A DNA stretch of 11,265 nucleotides, taken from the NCBI GenBank assembly GCA_002427525.1, contig DIRP01000024.1:22510-33774 (forward strand), given 5' to 3'. Origin of the DNA: Bacteroidales bacterium UBA5433 (lineage in GTDB: Bacteria; Bacteroidota; Bacteroidia; Bacteroidales; UBA932). Shown piece after piece: positions 1 to 7,017 of this stretch (position 1 is the stretch's first letter; each line of letters begins with the position of its first letter). Below the pieces are notes generated by a model that searched no databases, had not been told where the DNA came from, and saw only the letters and a list, made by a program, of their open reading frames with translations. The position numbers and the translations under genes were made by a program.

Positions 1-2193
1 CGGCCCCCGCCATGAACTAACCACATGAATACCGTTTACATTCATGTATTTTTTATAAAAAGGATCCAGACCTAAAGCTGTGGGAGGAGCGGTTATAACG
101 GGTTTTTCCTTGTAGGACGCCATAGGAGCTGTTTCATTAAGGCATTCCGGTTCCATATGCCGGTAAAAGAATTCAAAAACCCGGCGTGTGATATAATCCG
201 ATCCCAGGGAGTGGCCGTGGCCCGGCAGGTAAAGCTGTTCAAAGTCTTTACCGGCTTTCACCAGAGCATCTACTACCTGGAGGGTGGACGTAGGATCTAC
301 GTTGTCATCCAGTTCTCCGTTAATCAGCAGCAGTTTTCCCTCCAGCAAATGTGCATTATCCACATTGGAAGCGGCTGCATACCACGGGCCGACAGGATAC
401 CCCATCCATTGTTCGTTCCACCAGATTTTATCCATCCGGTTGTCGTGACAGCCGCACAGGGCCACACCAAACTTGTAAAAATCTTTGTAAAACAACAGGG
501 CAGAAAGGGTGTTTTGCCCGCCGGCCGAATACCCGTATATGCCTACACCCCGGCTGATATCCATGGAGGGGTATTTTGTTGCGGCAGCTTGTATCCACAG
601 TATGCGGTCGGGGAAGCCGGCATCTTGTAAGTTTCTCCAACATACGTCGTGAAAAGCTTTAGAGCGGTTGGCTGTGCCCATTCCGTCAATGGTAACTACA
701 ATAAAACCCATTTCCACCAGTTTAGAAAAGCGCATGTAAGCTGCAAAATCTTTGGTTACATGGGCATCGTGCGGACCTGCATAAATGTATTCAACAACAG
801 GATAAGAGCGGGACGGGTCGTAATGGGAAGGCCGGTAGATGGTGCCCCAGATATCTGTTGTACCATCCCGTCCTTTGGCGGAAAAAACTTCCGGAACGGT
901 CCAGCCCGTAGCCAGAAGGTCAGAAATAACAGCCTCTCCCAAGTTGATAAGTACGGTTCCGTCTTTGGAAGAACGGATTACAGAAACCGGTTCTTTGTCC
1001 GGACGGGAGTACGTGTCTGTGAAATACTTTTTGTCAGGAGAGAACTGAACCCGGTGGTTAGCGTGCTCCGGAGTCAGGTCTGTAAGGCCGGTACCGTCTG
1101 TTTTCATACGGTAGTAGTGTTTGTTGTAAGGATCCTCTCCTTTATTCCTACCACTGGCCATAAACAGGATGGTTCCTTCTTTTTCGTCTATACTAACCAC
1201 TTGCTGAACCACCCAATTGCCTTTGGTTAGTTGTTTTTGAACCCGGCCAGTCTGTGCATCTATAAGATATAAATGCCTGTAACCATCCCTTTCAGAAGAC
1301 CAGACCAGGTTCTTATCTTTCGTAATGTATTGAATAAAATTTCTACCGTAATGAACGAACGTGTCAAACACTTCGTCAACAATTACTTTTGTTTGACCAG
1401 TTTGGGCATCTACGTTCACAATTTGGTATTTTTGATGTCCTCTTTCGTTGTAATCAAAACTATACCATTTGGAATCCTCGGACCATTTTCTAAAAAACAG
1501 TTGGTACGGATTATTGAAAGCAGAAGCGTTTACAGTTATTTGTTCTTTTAGCTCTACATTGAACAGTGTGGGAATATTTATCGGGATCAAATCTCCCGGT
1601 TTGTAATAATCACGCCATTGCAAAACAGGTTGTTTTTGTGTAGCAGGAGCAGACTCAATCAGCGGAATACGGTGTTTTGGGGTGTCGCGTGTGAGTAGTG
1701 CCGCGATTTTTTTTGAATCCGGGGACCAGTACAGCCGGGAGTAATACAGGTTTTCTGTTCCATCATAACTTAAGGGGCTTTCTTTCAGCGTTTCTATATC
1801 TTTCAGCCATACGTTGTAGTCTTTGATATATGCTTCCCATTTTCCGTCAGGTGATATGTACTTTTCCCGGCTTCTTTCTCTGTTGTTGTATTCAGGTCTT
1901 TGGGGGTTTACAGGCTCCGGTGTCCAGGACTCGGTGGTGGTAGTGATTACGTGTGTTTTGTACCCCTTTAACCCTTCTTTGTCTTGTATTTGGTATGTAA
2001 CATGCACACTGTCTGCCCATTGTAAATTAACGGGAACGTTGTAAACCAGACGTGATATATTGGGCAGGGAATCCAGTTTTTTATACCGGATATCGAAATC
2101 TTGTGCATAACAGCTATGGTTCTTGGGGCTGAAAAAGAGAATTCCCGGTACCAGAGCAACAAAAAAGGATAATAAGAATAGTTTTTTTTTCAT
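1..2193 (-). CDS. Secreted S9-family (DPP IV-like) serine peptidase, 3' end outside window
   Basis: The frame is open for 731 codons from the ATG at 2193 to the window edge. Residues 1-30 form a signal peptide (MKKK, hydrophobic core, then CYA before Q31), so the enzyme is exported. A DPPIV_N-type beta-propeller follows; WSSERDGYRHLY (298-309) is a hallmark. The alpha/beta-hydrolase domain spans about 480-684: oxyanion region YAGPH (Y471), nucleophile elbow GYSAGG (S556), acid in GELDDNV (D629 or D630), and base in GHGHS (H661, less likely H659). I see no DWVYEEE double-Glu motif, so strict dipeptidyl peptidase activity is not assured. The S9 fold should end near residue 684, but the protein continues through a Pro/Ala-rich linker into DPFYKKYMNVNGIHVVSS (710-727), suggesting an extra C-terminal domain. 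It is divergent from the Xaa-Pro aminopeptidase gene and has a promoter at 2421-2451, about 220 nt upstream. Family is confident; substrate unknown. Confidence 0.9.
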   Translation of the reverse strand, partial: MKKKLFLLSFFVALVPGILFFSPKNHSCYAQDFDIRYKKLDSLPNISRLVYNVPVNLQWADSVHVTYQIQDKEGLKGYKTHVITTTTESWTPEPVNPQRPEYNNRERSREKYISPDGKWEAYIKDYNVWLKDIETLKESPLSYDGTENLYYSRLYWSPDSKKIAALLTRDTPKHRIPLIESAPATQKQPVLQWRDYYKPGDLIPINIPTLFNVELKEQITVNASAFNNPYQLFFRKWSEDSKWYSFDYNERGHQKYQIVNVDAQTGQTKVIVDEVFDTFVHYGRNFIQYITKDKNLVWSSERDGYRHLYLIDAQTGRVQKQLTKGNWVVQQVVSIDEKEGTILFMASGRNKGEDPYNKHYYRMKTDGTGLTDLTPEHANHRVQFSPDKKYFTDTYSRPDKEPVSVIRSSKDGTVLINLGEAVISDLLATGWTVPEVFSAKGRDGTTDIWGTIYRPSHYDPSRSYPVVEYIYAGPHDAHVTKDFAAYMRFSKLVEMGFIVVTIDGMGTANRSKAFHDVCWRNLQDAGFPDRILWIQAAATKYPSMDISRGVGIYGYSAGGQNTLSALLFYKDFYKFGVALCGCHDNRMDKIWWNEQWMGYPVGPWYAAASNVDNAHLLEGKLLLINGELDDNVDPTSTLQVVDALVKAGKDFEQLYLPGHGHSLGSDYITRRVFEFFYRHMEPECLNETAPMASYKEKPVITAPPTALGLDPFYKKYMNVNGIHVVSSWRGP

Positions 2194-2220
2194 GATATTA
2201 ACTTAAATCTCTTACTAATT

Positions 2221-2247
2221 TTTAAAAGACGGCGGAAATCTTTTAAA
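2221..2247. repeat. 9-bp inverted repeat in the leader of the S9 peptidase gene
   Basis: TTTAAAAGA (2221-2229) and TCTTTTAAA (2239-2247) are perfect reverse complements around the 9-nt loop CGGCGGAAA. It lies 27 bp upstream of the minus-strand ATG at 2193, so it would fold as an AU-rich hairpin in that mRNA's leader or act as a dyad protein-binding site. It has no following T-run in either direction that would make a convincing terminator. Confidence 0.5.
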
Positions 2248-2259
2248 GCAAAAAGGGGA

Positions 2260-2308
2260 AAGCGAAAAGGAAAGGGAAAGGGAAAGGGAAAGGGAAAGGA
2301 AAAGCGAA
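2260..2308. repeat. 49-bp perfect mirror repeat with GGGAAA tandem units
   Basis: The sequence reads the same forwards and backwards on one strand, centred at 2284; every base pair of positions x and 4568-x matches from 2260 to 2308. It is all purine except C2263 and C2305. The core is four perfect GGGAAA units (2274-2297), so 2274-2294 fits a canonical G-quadruplex motif with four G3 runs and three AAA loops. Homopurine mirror repeats are the classic substrate for intramolecular triplex (H-DNA). Transcribed from the minus strand, it is a CCCUUU-rich tract in the 5' leader of the S9 peptidase mRNA. Confidence 0.9.
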
Positions 2309-2420
2309 CAGAAACAGGGGAAAAACTATCAGCAGATGCGGCAATTGTAAAGACCTTTGCCCATGAAGCCGTATATTCTTAGAATGAATATGTAGTTGTA
2401 CATGTGTCCTATATTGTGAA

Positions 2421-2451
2421 CAAACATACAAATTTTTTAGAAAACAGCAAA
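2421..2451 (-). promoter_or_regulatory. Bacteroidota-type promoter for the S9 peptidase gene
   Basis: On the minus strand, TTTG (2451-2448) is followed after exactly 19 bp by TATGTTTG (2428-2421), a full match to the TTTG/TAnnTTTG consensus of the Bacteroidota primary sigma factor. Transcription would start near 2416, giving a leader of roughly 220 nt that carries the CCCUUU tract and the 9-bp hairpin. Confidence 0.6.
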
Positions 2452-2469
2452 AGATTAGTCCTATCTTTG
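2437..2469 (+). promoter_or_regulatory. Bacteroidota-type promoter for the Xaa-Pro aminopeptidase gene
   Basis: TATCTTTG (2462-2469) matches the -7 consensus TAnnTTTG. A weak -33 element, TTAG (2437-2440), lies 21 bp upstream. Start of transcription near 2474 gives a short AT-rich leader of about 24 nt before the ATG at 2498. The -33 region overlaps the opposing promoter of the S9 peptidase gene. Confidence 0.6.
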
Positions 2470-2497
2470 AATGAATATTAGATTTTAACCACAAATT

Positions 2498-3883
2498 ATG
2501 TTTTCAACAAGTACCTATACTTTGCGTAGAGCGCAATTGACAGAACGGATAAAAACAGGCTTGTTGCTTTTTCCGGGCAACGAAGAATCTCCCATGAATT
2601 ACCTTGACAACACGTATCGTTTTAGACAGGATTCTACGTTTTTGTATTATTTTGGTTTTCATGACAGAGCAGGGCTGGCAGCCGTTATAGATGCAGATGC
2701 GGGAACAACCACTATTTACGGGGAAGAACTAACCCTGGACGATATTGTCTGGACAGGACCTATGCCCACTATTAAAGAACAAGCGACCAAGGCCGGCATT
2801 ACTCAAACGGGAACCATGGCAGAGCTTGTTGCATTATTATCCAAGGCGGTGGAACAGGGAAGGGCTATTCATTACTTGCCCCCGTACCGTCCGGAACACA
2901 CAATCAAATACTACCATTGGCTGGGCATTGAACCCGGGGCGCAAAAAGAACAGGTGTCTTTAGACCTGATCAGGGCGGTAGTGGACCAGCGCAATATAAA
3001 ATCAGAAGAAGAGATAGCGTTGCTTGACCGGGCTGCCGCCATTTCTATGGATATGCATGTGGCCGGGATGCGTGCCGTACAACCGGGTATGAAAGAGTAC
3101 CAGGTGGCGGCCGTTATGCACAAAACGGCCTTGGAAAACAATTGCCAGCTGGCTTTTCCTATTATTTGTTCGGTACGCGGAGAGACGTTGCACAACCATT
3201 ACTACGGCAACACCCTCAAGGAAGGTCAGATGTTGCTGATGGATGCCGGGGCTGAATTGCCACAAGGGTATTGCGGTGACATTTCATCTACCGTTCCCGT
3301 TTCGGGAACATTTACCTCACAGCAACAACTCATATACGACATAGTAGAGGCGTCGCATCGGGCAGCCGTAGAGGCATTGAGGCCGGGTAAGCCTTTTAAA
3401 GAAATTTACTATACCTCTTGCCGAGCTATTGTAGACGGGTTAAAGGGCTTGGGTCTGATGAAAGGCGATACAGAACAAGCCGTCCGGGAAGGAGCTCATG
3501 CGCTGTTTTTTCCTTGCGGATTGGGCCATATGATGGGTATGGACGTACACGATATGGAAAATCTGGGAGAAGTCTGGGTTGGCTACGACGGAGAACCCAA
3601 ATCAACACAATTTGGTATTAAATCCCTTAGGTTGGGCAGGCCGTTGGAACCGGGGTTCGTGCTTACCATTGAACCGGGTATTTATTTTATACCGGCCCTG
3701 ATAGATCGCTGGGCATCTGAAAAACACCTGGATTCTTTTATCAATTACGACAAAGTAATGGAATGGAAAGGTTTTGGTGGCATCCGGAACGAAGAAGATT
3801 TCCTGATAACCCCGGAAGGTAAAAGACTTTTGGGCAAGCGGGAAGAAAAGGACAAACTGTGTGCGGGATACCGCAGCCTATAA
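2498..3883 (+). CDS. pepP: Xaa-Pro aminopeptidase (aminopeptidase P, M24B family)
   Basis: A 461-residue metallopeptidase that removes the N-terminal residue when proline is second. It has an N-terminal aminopeptidase-P domain (about 1-160) and a C-terminal pita-bread catalytic domain (about 170-445). The five expected dinuclear metal ligands are present: D249 (LLMDAGAEL), D261 (GDISST), H344 (GLGHMMGMDVHD), E392 (TIEPGIY) and E432 (RNEED). H232 or H234 (LHNHYY) sits where the family has a catalytic histidine. There is no signal peptide, so it should act in the cytoplasm on imported peptides. The length is close to the E. coli enzyme. The promoter at 2437-2469 gives a short leader to this ATG, supporting the start. 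Its TAA overlaps the TAG of the convergent DPP IV gene, with no room for a terminator between them. Two proline-type or S9 peptidase genes flank it. Confidence 0.93.
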   Translation: MFSTSTYTLRRAQLTERIKTGLLLFPGNEESPMNYLDNTYRFRQDSTFLYYFGFHDRAGLAAVIDADAGTTTIYGEELTLDDIVWTGPMPTIKEQATKAGITQTGTMAELVALLSKAVEQGRAIHYLPPYRPEHTIKYYHWLGIEPGAQKEQVSLDLIRAVVDQRNIKSEEEIALLDRAAAISMDMHVAGMRAVQPGMKEYQVAAVMHKTALENNCQLAFPIICSVRGETLHNHYYGNTLKEGQMLLMDAGAELPQGYCGDISSTVPVSGTFTSQQQLIYDIVEASHRAAVEALRPGKPFKEIYYTSCRAIVDGLKGLGLMKGDTEQAVREGAHALFFPCGLGHMMGMDVHDMENLGEVWVGYDGEPKSTQFGIKSLRLGRPLEPGFVLTIEPGIYFIPALIDRWASEKHLDSFINYDKVMEWKGFGGIRNEEDFLITPEGKRLLGKREEKDKLCAGYRSL

Positions 3884-6109
3884 GTTTTCAAGCCAGAATT
3901 TTTCCATGGTTCGGTACAAATGCAACGTTGTGTTCTTCCGCTCGTTTATGGAGTGGCTCCTCATGGGGTAGGTCATAACAGAGAACAACTTGTTGTGTGT
4001 AATCAGGCGGTCAACCAGCATTTCAAAACTTTGGTAATGCACGTTATCGTCTGCTGTACCATGGATTAACATAAGCGCGCCTTCCAGGTTTTGTGCAAAA
4101 TGCAGGGGTGAGCCGTTTAAGTAACTTTCCTTGTTTTCTTCCGGAAGGCCCATATAACGTTCCTGGTAAATGGTATCGTAAAGTTCTTGTAAAGACACAA
4201 AGGCAACGGCTATGCCTGTATGGTATATATCGGGATGCTTGAACAGGCAGTTGAGTGTCATGGACCCGCCTCCGCTCCAACCCCAGATACCCACACGTGA
4301 AGAATCAATAAAAGGGAAATCCAGGAACAACTGTTTCATGGCCAGGGCGTGGTCTTCTGTAGCTACTATGCCAACTTTCCCATAGATGGATTTGCGCCAT
4401 TCGCGCCCTCGCGGAGTTTTGGTACCGCGCGGGTCAATACTTACAACTACGTAACCGTGTTGAGCCATATACTGATGCCACAGATCGTAGCCGTCCCATC
4501 TGTTTTGTACGGTAGCTCCGGCCGGTTCTCCGTAAATGTAAACGATGACAGGGTATTTTTTTGAAGCATCAAAAAATGCCGGCTTTACCATCCAGGCATC
4601 CAAATCAACGCCACCTGCCTGTAGTCTGAAAAACTCCTTGGGAGCCAGTCCCAGTTTGTTGAAGGCCTGTTGAACGCTGCTGTTGTCTTCCATTACGCGA
4701 ATGGTTTTGTGGCCGGGCAGCGAAATAAGTTGGTATTGGGGGAATGTACCGGAAGCCTGGTATTCATGGATTGCATAGGCCGAATTGGCAGACATCTGGT
4801 AGGAATGAAATCCTTTCATTTCCACAGGACTCATACATTCTGCCTGCCCCCTGCCGTCCAGGCGGCTGCGGTACAGGTACTGTTCTATGGGATTATCAGG
4901 AGAAGCCAGGTAATACACATAACCACCTTTTGCATCTATGTTTACAATCTGTATGACATCAAAATCACCACGGGTAATCAGTTGTTCCTGTGTGCCGTCA
5001 CGTGATATTTTGTACAGATGCCGCCACCCGTCTTTTTCACTTGTCCATGTAAAAGACTGCCGGTTGTCCAACCATTGTATGTTGTCGTGGATATTCAGAA
5101 ATGCGTCGTCACGGTCTGTCAGGATGTGATGCAGTTCCATGGTAGTTGTATTCCCCACAAATACTTTGTTGGTGTTCTGCAATCGGTTGAGTTGTTGTAT
5201 GAGCACTTCTTCCGAGTCGGGAATGAATTCCATACGGGCAGGGTAATGGTTCCGGGGATCTCCCGGTATATCAAACCAGCGCGTTGTGGTATTTTCCAGG
5301 TTGACTACACCAATTTTGACAGCAGCATTGGTTGTTCCCACTTTGGGATAGGGAAAGGGAATGACCTGTGAATACAGGGAGTCAATGTTGTTGATCATGT
5401 AAAAAGTTCCCGTACCCCGGGTATCGGATTGCCAGTAGGCAATGGAACGGCTGTCCGGACTCCAGCGGAAGCCGTCGCGGCAGTTTAATTCTTCTTCGTA
5501 AACCCAGTCAAACGTACCGTTAATGGTGTAATCGTTGCCATCATGTGTCAGTTGCTCCGGAACATAACGGGTCAGGTCTTCTGCATAGATGTTGTTCTTA
5601 CTTACATAGGCTACTTTTTTTGAATCGGGCGAAAATTTGGCAAACATAAGCGAAGCAGGTTCCAGGTGCTTGCCGAGTTTTTTTAACAGGCCGCTTTTCA
5701 GATCCAGCACCCAGTAATCTCCTCGGGTATGGTACCTCCATACGCGTTGGGTGTTGGTGAAAACAAGCAGCTTGGAACGGTCTTCAGACCAAGTGTAATC
5801 GCTTATGTACAAGGGTGTTGTTCCGTCTGCCGGGTCTGAGGGAAGGAGCCGTTCAGCCGGTACCAAAATGGTGCGTTTGCCACTGGCTGCGTGGTATTGT
5901 ACAATATCAAATCCTTGCGCTTCAAAATTTTCCTCTATACAGGAATATGTTTTATTGTCGCTCATCCAGCGCAGGGAGCGGATGCCCCGGGGGCTATAAG
6001 CCCTGTTTTGAAAAATATCTTCAAGGGTAAGGGCCGGGATATCCTGTGCGGTAGCGTTGTGGGAAAGGGCAAATAGTGATATTAGTAAAGCAAGGAAGAG
6101 GCGTTTCAT
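3878..6109 (-). CDS. dpp4: Dipeptidyl peptidase IV, S9B family, secreted
   Basis: This 743-residue enzyme should cleave X-Pro or X-Ala dipeptides from peptide N-termini in the periplasm or at the cell surface. A signal peptide is clear (MKRLFLALLISLFAL, then ATA before Q22). The beta-propeller carries DWVYEEEL (201-208), the glutamate motif that holds the substrate amino terminus in DPP IV and so indicates true dipeptidyl peptidase activity, and TSEKDGWRHLY (356-366). The catalytic domain has oxyanion Tyr526 (YIYGEPA), nucleophile Ser612 (GWSGGG), Asp687 (HGTADDNV) and His719 (PMRSHSI). The nucleophile elbow is GWSGGG instead of the GWSYGG of human and Porphyromonas DPP IV, placing it in a separate Bacteroidota branch. 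The length is typical. The gene starts 38 nt after the radical-SAM activase gene with no visible promoter in the gap, so it is probably the last gene of the hypD-activase operon. Its stop overlaps pepP by 6 bp. Confidence 0.92.
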   Translation of the reverse strand: MKRLFLALLISLFALSHNATAQDIPALTLEDIFQNRAYSPRGIRSLRWMSDNKTYSCIEENFEAQGFDIVQYHAASGKRTILVPAERLLPSDPADGTTPLYISDYTWSEDRSKLLVFTNTQRVWRYHTRGDYWVLDLKSGLLKKLGKHLEPASLMFAKFSPDSKKVAYVSKNNIYAEDLTRYVPEQLTHDGNDYTINGTFDWVYEEELNCRDGFRWSPDSRSIAYWQSDTRGTGTFYMINNIDSLYSQVIPFPYPKVGTTNAAVKIGVVNLENTTTRWFDIPGDPRNHYPARMEFIPDSEEVLIQQLNRLQNTNKVFVGNTTTMELHHILTDRDDAFLNIHDNIQWLDNRQSFTWTSEKDGWRHLYKISRDGTQEQLITRGDFDVIQIVNIDAKGGYVYYLASPDNPIEQYLYRSRLDGRGQAECMSPVEMKGFHSYQMSANSAYAIHEYQASGTFPQYQLISLPGHKTIRVMEDNSSVQQAFNKLGLAPKEFFRLQAGGVDLDAWMVKPAFFDASKKYPVIVYIYGEPAGATVQNRWDGYDLWHQYMAQHGYVVVSIDPRGTKTPRGREWRKSIYGKVGIVATEDHALAMKQLFLDFPFIDSSRVGIWGWSGGGSMTLNCLFKHPDIYHTGIAVAFVSLQELYDTIYQERYMGLPEENKESYLNGSPLHFAQNLEGALMLIHGTADDNVHYQSFEMLVDRLITHNKLFSVMTYPMRSHSINERKNTTLHLYRTMEKFWLENL

Positions 6110-6147
6110 GATTCTGTGTTTTTTGGAATGCTGAGTTTGGGGTTGGT

Positions 6148-7017
6148 TTAACCTCCGGTGACGGCATGGAATCCGTGACTATGCAGGTCTTTTAAGATAG
6201 CTTGGATTTTTTGGGTTGTTGGGGGTGAAAAATCACCCTGAACGGGAAGCCGGCCGTGGTAGATCCGGGATTTTTTTGCTTTTCCATAGTTGTGGTAAGG
6301 GAGCAGGTGGATGGTGGTCAGCCGTCCCAGTTCTCTTAATTCCAGGGCGAAGGCTGTCATCGCGTCGATCTCGGCTTTTGTGTCGTTGATGCCGCGAAGG
6401 AGCGGTATGCGCAGGGAAAAAGGTACACCGGAGCGGGCTACGGTACGCAGGTTGCGGTGAATCAAGCTGTTGCCTGTTCCGGTGTACTTTTTGTGCACGG
6501 CAGGGTCCATAATTTTCACATCTGCCAGAAACAAGTCCGTATGCGGAATAACCCGGTGGACAACAGATTCAGGGGCTTGCAAACACGTGTCAACGGTGGT
6601 GTGTATACCATTTTTACGGCAGGCAGCCAGCAGGCTGATTAAAAAATCCGGCTGCATGAGCGGCTCGCCTCCGGTACAGGTGATACCTCCGCCGGAACGG
6701 TCAAAAAAGATCTTCTCGCGCAAAGCCAATTTCAGAATTTCATCAACCGCCATGAAGCGTCCGCACGTTTCCAGAGCTCCTGACGGGCAGGCTTCCGGAT
6801 TTGTACGATCTTCGCAGGCTCCACAATGCAGGCAGCGTGACGGGTTAAACATGATAACCGGGTCGGGGTCCTGTCCTTCCGGATTGTGGCACCAGTGGCA
6901 TAGCAAAGGGCAACCTTTAAAAAAAACATTCATGCGGATACCCGGTCCGTCGTGGATGGCATACCGCTTGATGTCAAAGATGCAGCCTTGTAATGGCTTG
7001 GCTTCAGAATCCTTCAT
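6148..7017 (-). CDS. Glycyl radical enzyme activase (radical SAM, PFL-activating type)
   Basis: This 289-residue radical SAM protein should use S-adenosylmethionine and a [4Fe-4S] cluster to install the glycyl radical on its partner encoded just upstream. The SAM-cluster motif is CX3CX2C (C36, C40, C43 in FKGCPLLCHWCHNPEG), IHDGPGIR (21-28) is the usual activase signature, and TGGEP (115-119) contacts SAM. A ferredoxin-like insert follows with C62, C65, C68 and C77 (CLHCGACEDR, then ACPSGA), enough for one auxiliary cluster, plus a lone C85. Many activases of non-PFL glycyl radical enzymes have cysteines for two. The ATG lies inside the last codons of the glycyl radical enzyme gene (14-nt overlap in a different frame), so translation is probably coupled. 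Specificity is inferred only from adjacency. Confidence 0.92.
   Translation of the reverse strand: MKDSEAKPLQGCIFDIKRYAIHDGPGIRMNVFFKGCPLLCHWCHNPEGQDPDPVIMFNPSRCLHCGACEDRTNPEACPSGALETCGRFMAVDEILKLALREKIFFDRSGGGITCTGGEPLMQPDFLISLLAACRKNGIHTTVDTCLQAPESVVHRVIPHTDLFLADVKIMDPAVHKKYTGTGNSLIHRNLRTVARSGVPFSLRIPLLRGINDTKAEIDAMTAFALELRELGRLTTIHLLPYHNYGKAKKSRIYHGRLPVQGDFSPPTTQKIQAILKDLHSHGFHAVTGG

Larger units (their letters stand above)
2194..2497. other. Divergent intergenic region, regulatory, no gene seen
   Basis: This 304-bp gap separates two divergently transcribed peptidase genes. It contains no credible coding sequence: the open frame across it on the minus strand is made mostly of the polypyrimidine repeat. 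From left to right it holds a 9-bp inverted repeat (2221-2247), a purine-rich perfect mirror repeat (2260-2308), a short AT-rich inverted repeat ATATTC/GAATAT (2373-2391) with an 11-bp odd palindrome inside (2375-2385), and two face-to-face Bacteroidota promoters (2421-2469). Most of the region would be transcribed as the 5' leader of the minus-strand S9 peptidase gene. Confidence 0.8.

Noticed and set aside
157..1551. Several plus-strand open frames in the first 1.5 kb
   Set aside because: The minus strand carries a continuous 731-codon S9 peptidase with intact catalytic motifs; the plus-strand frames are its shadows.
2363..2395. Ten-codon open frame starting at 2363 in the intergenic region
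   Set aside because: Too short, no conservation evidence, and it overlaps an inverted repeat within the leader of the opposing gene.
2243..2494. Minus-strand open frame with a FPFPFP repeat
   Set aside because: The repeat peptide is only the translation of the purine/pyrimidine mirror repeat; the frame crosses both promoters and has no recognisable domain.
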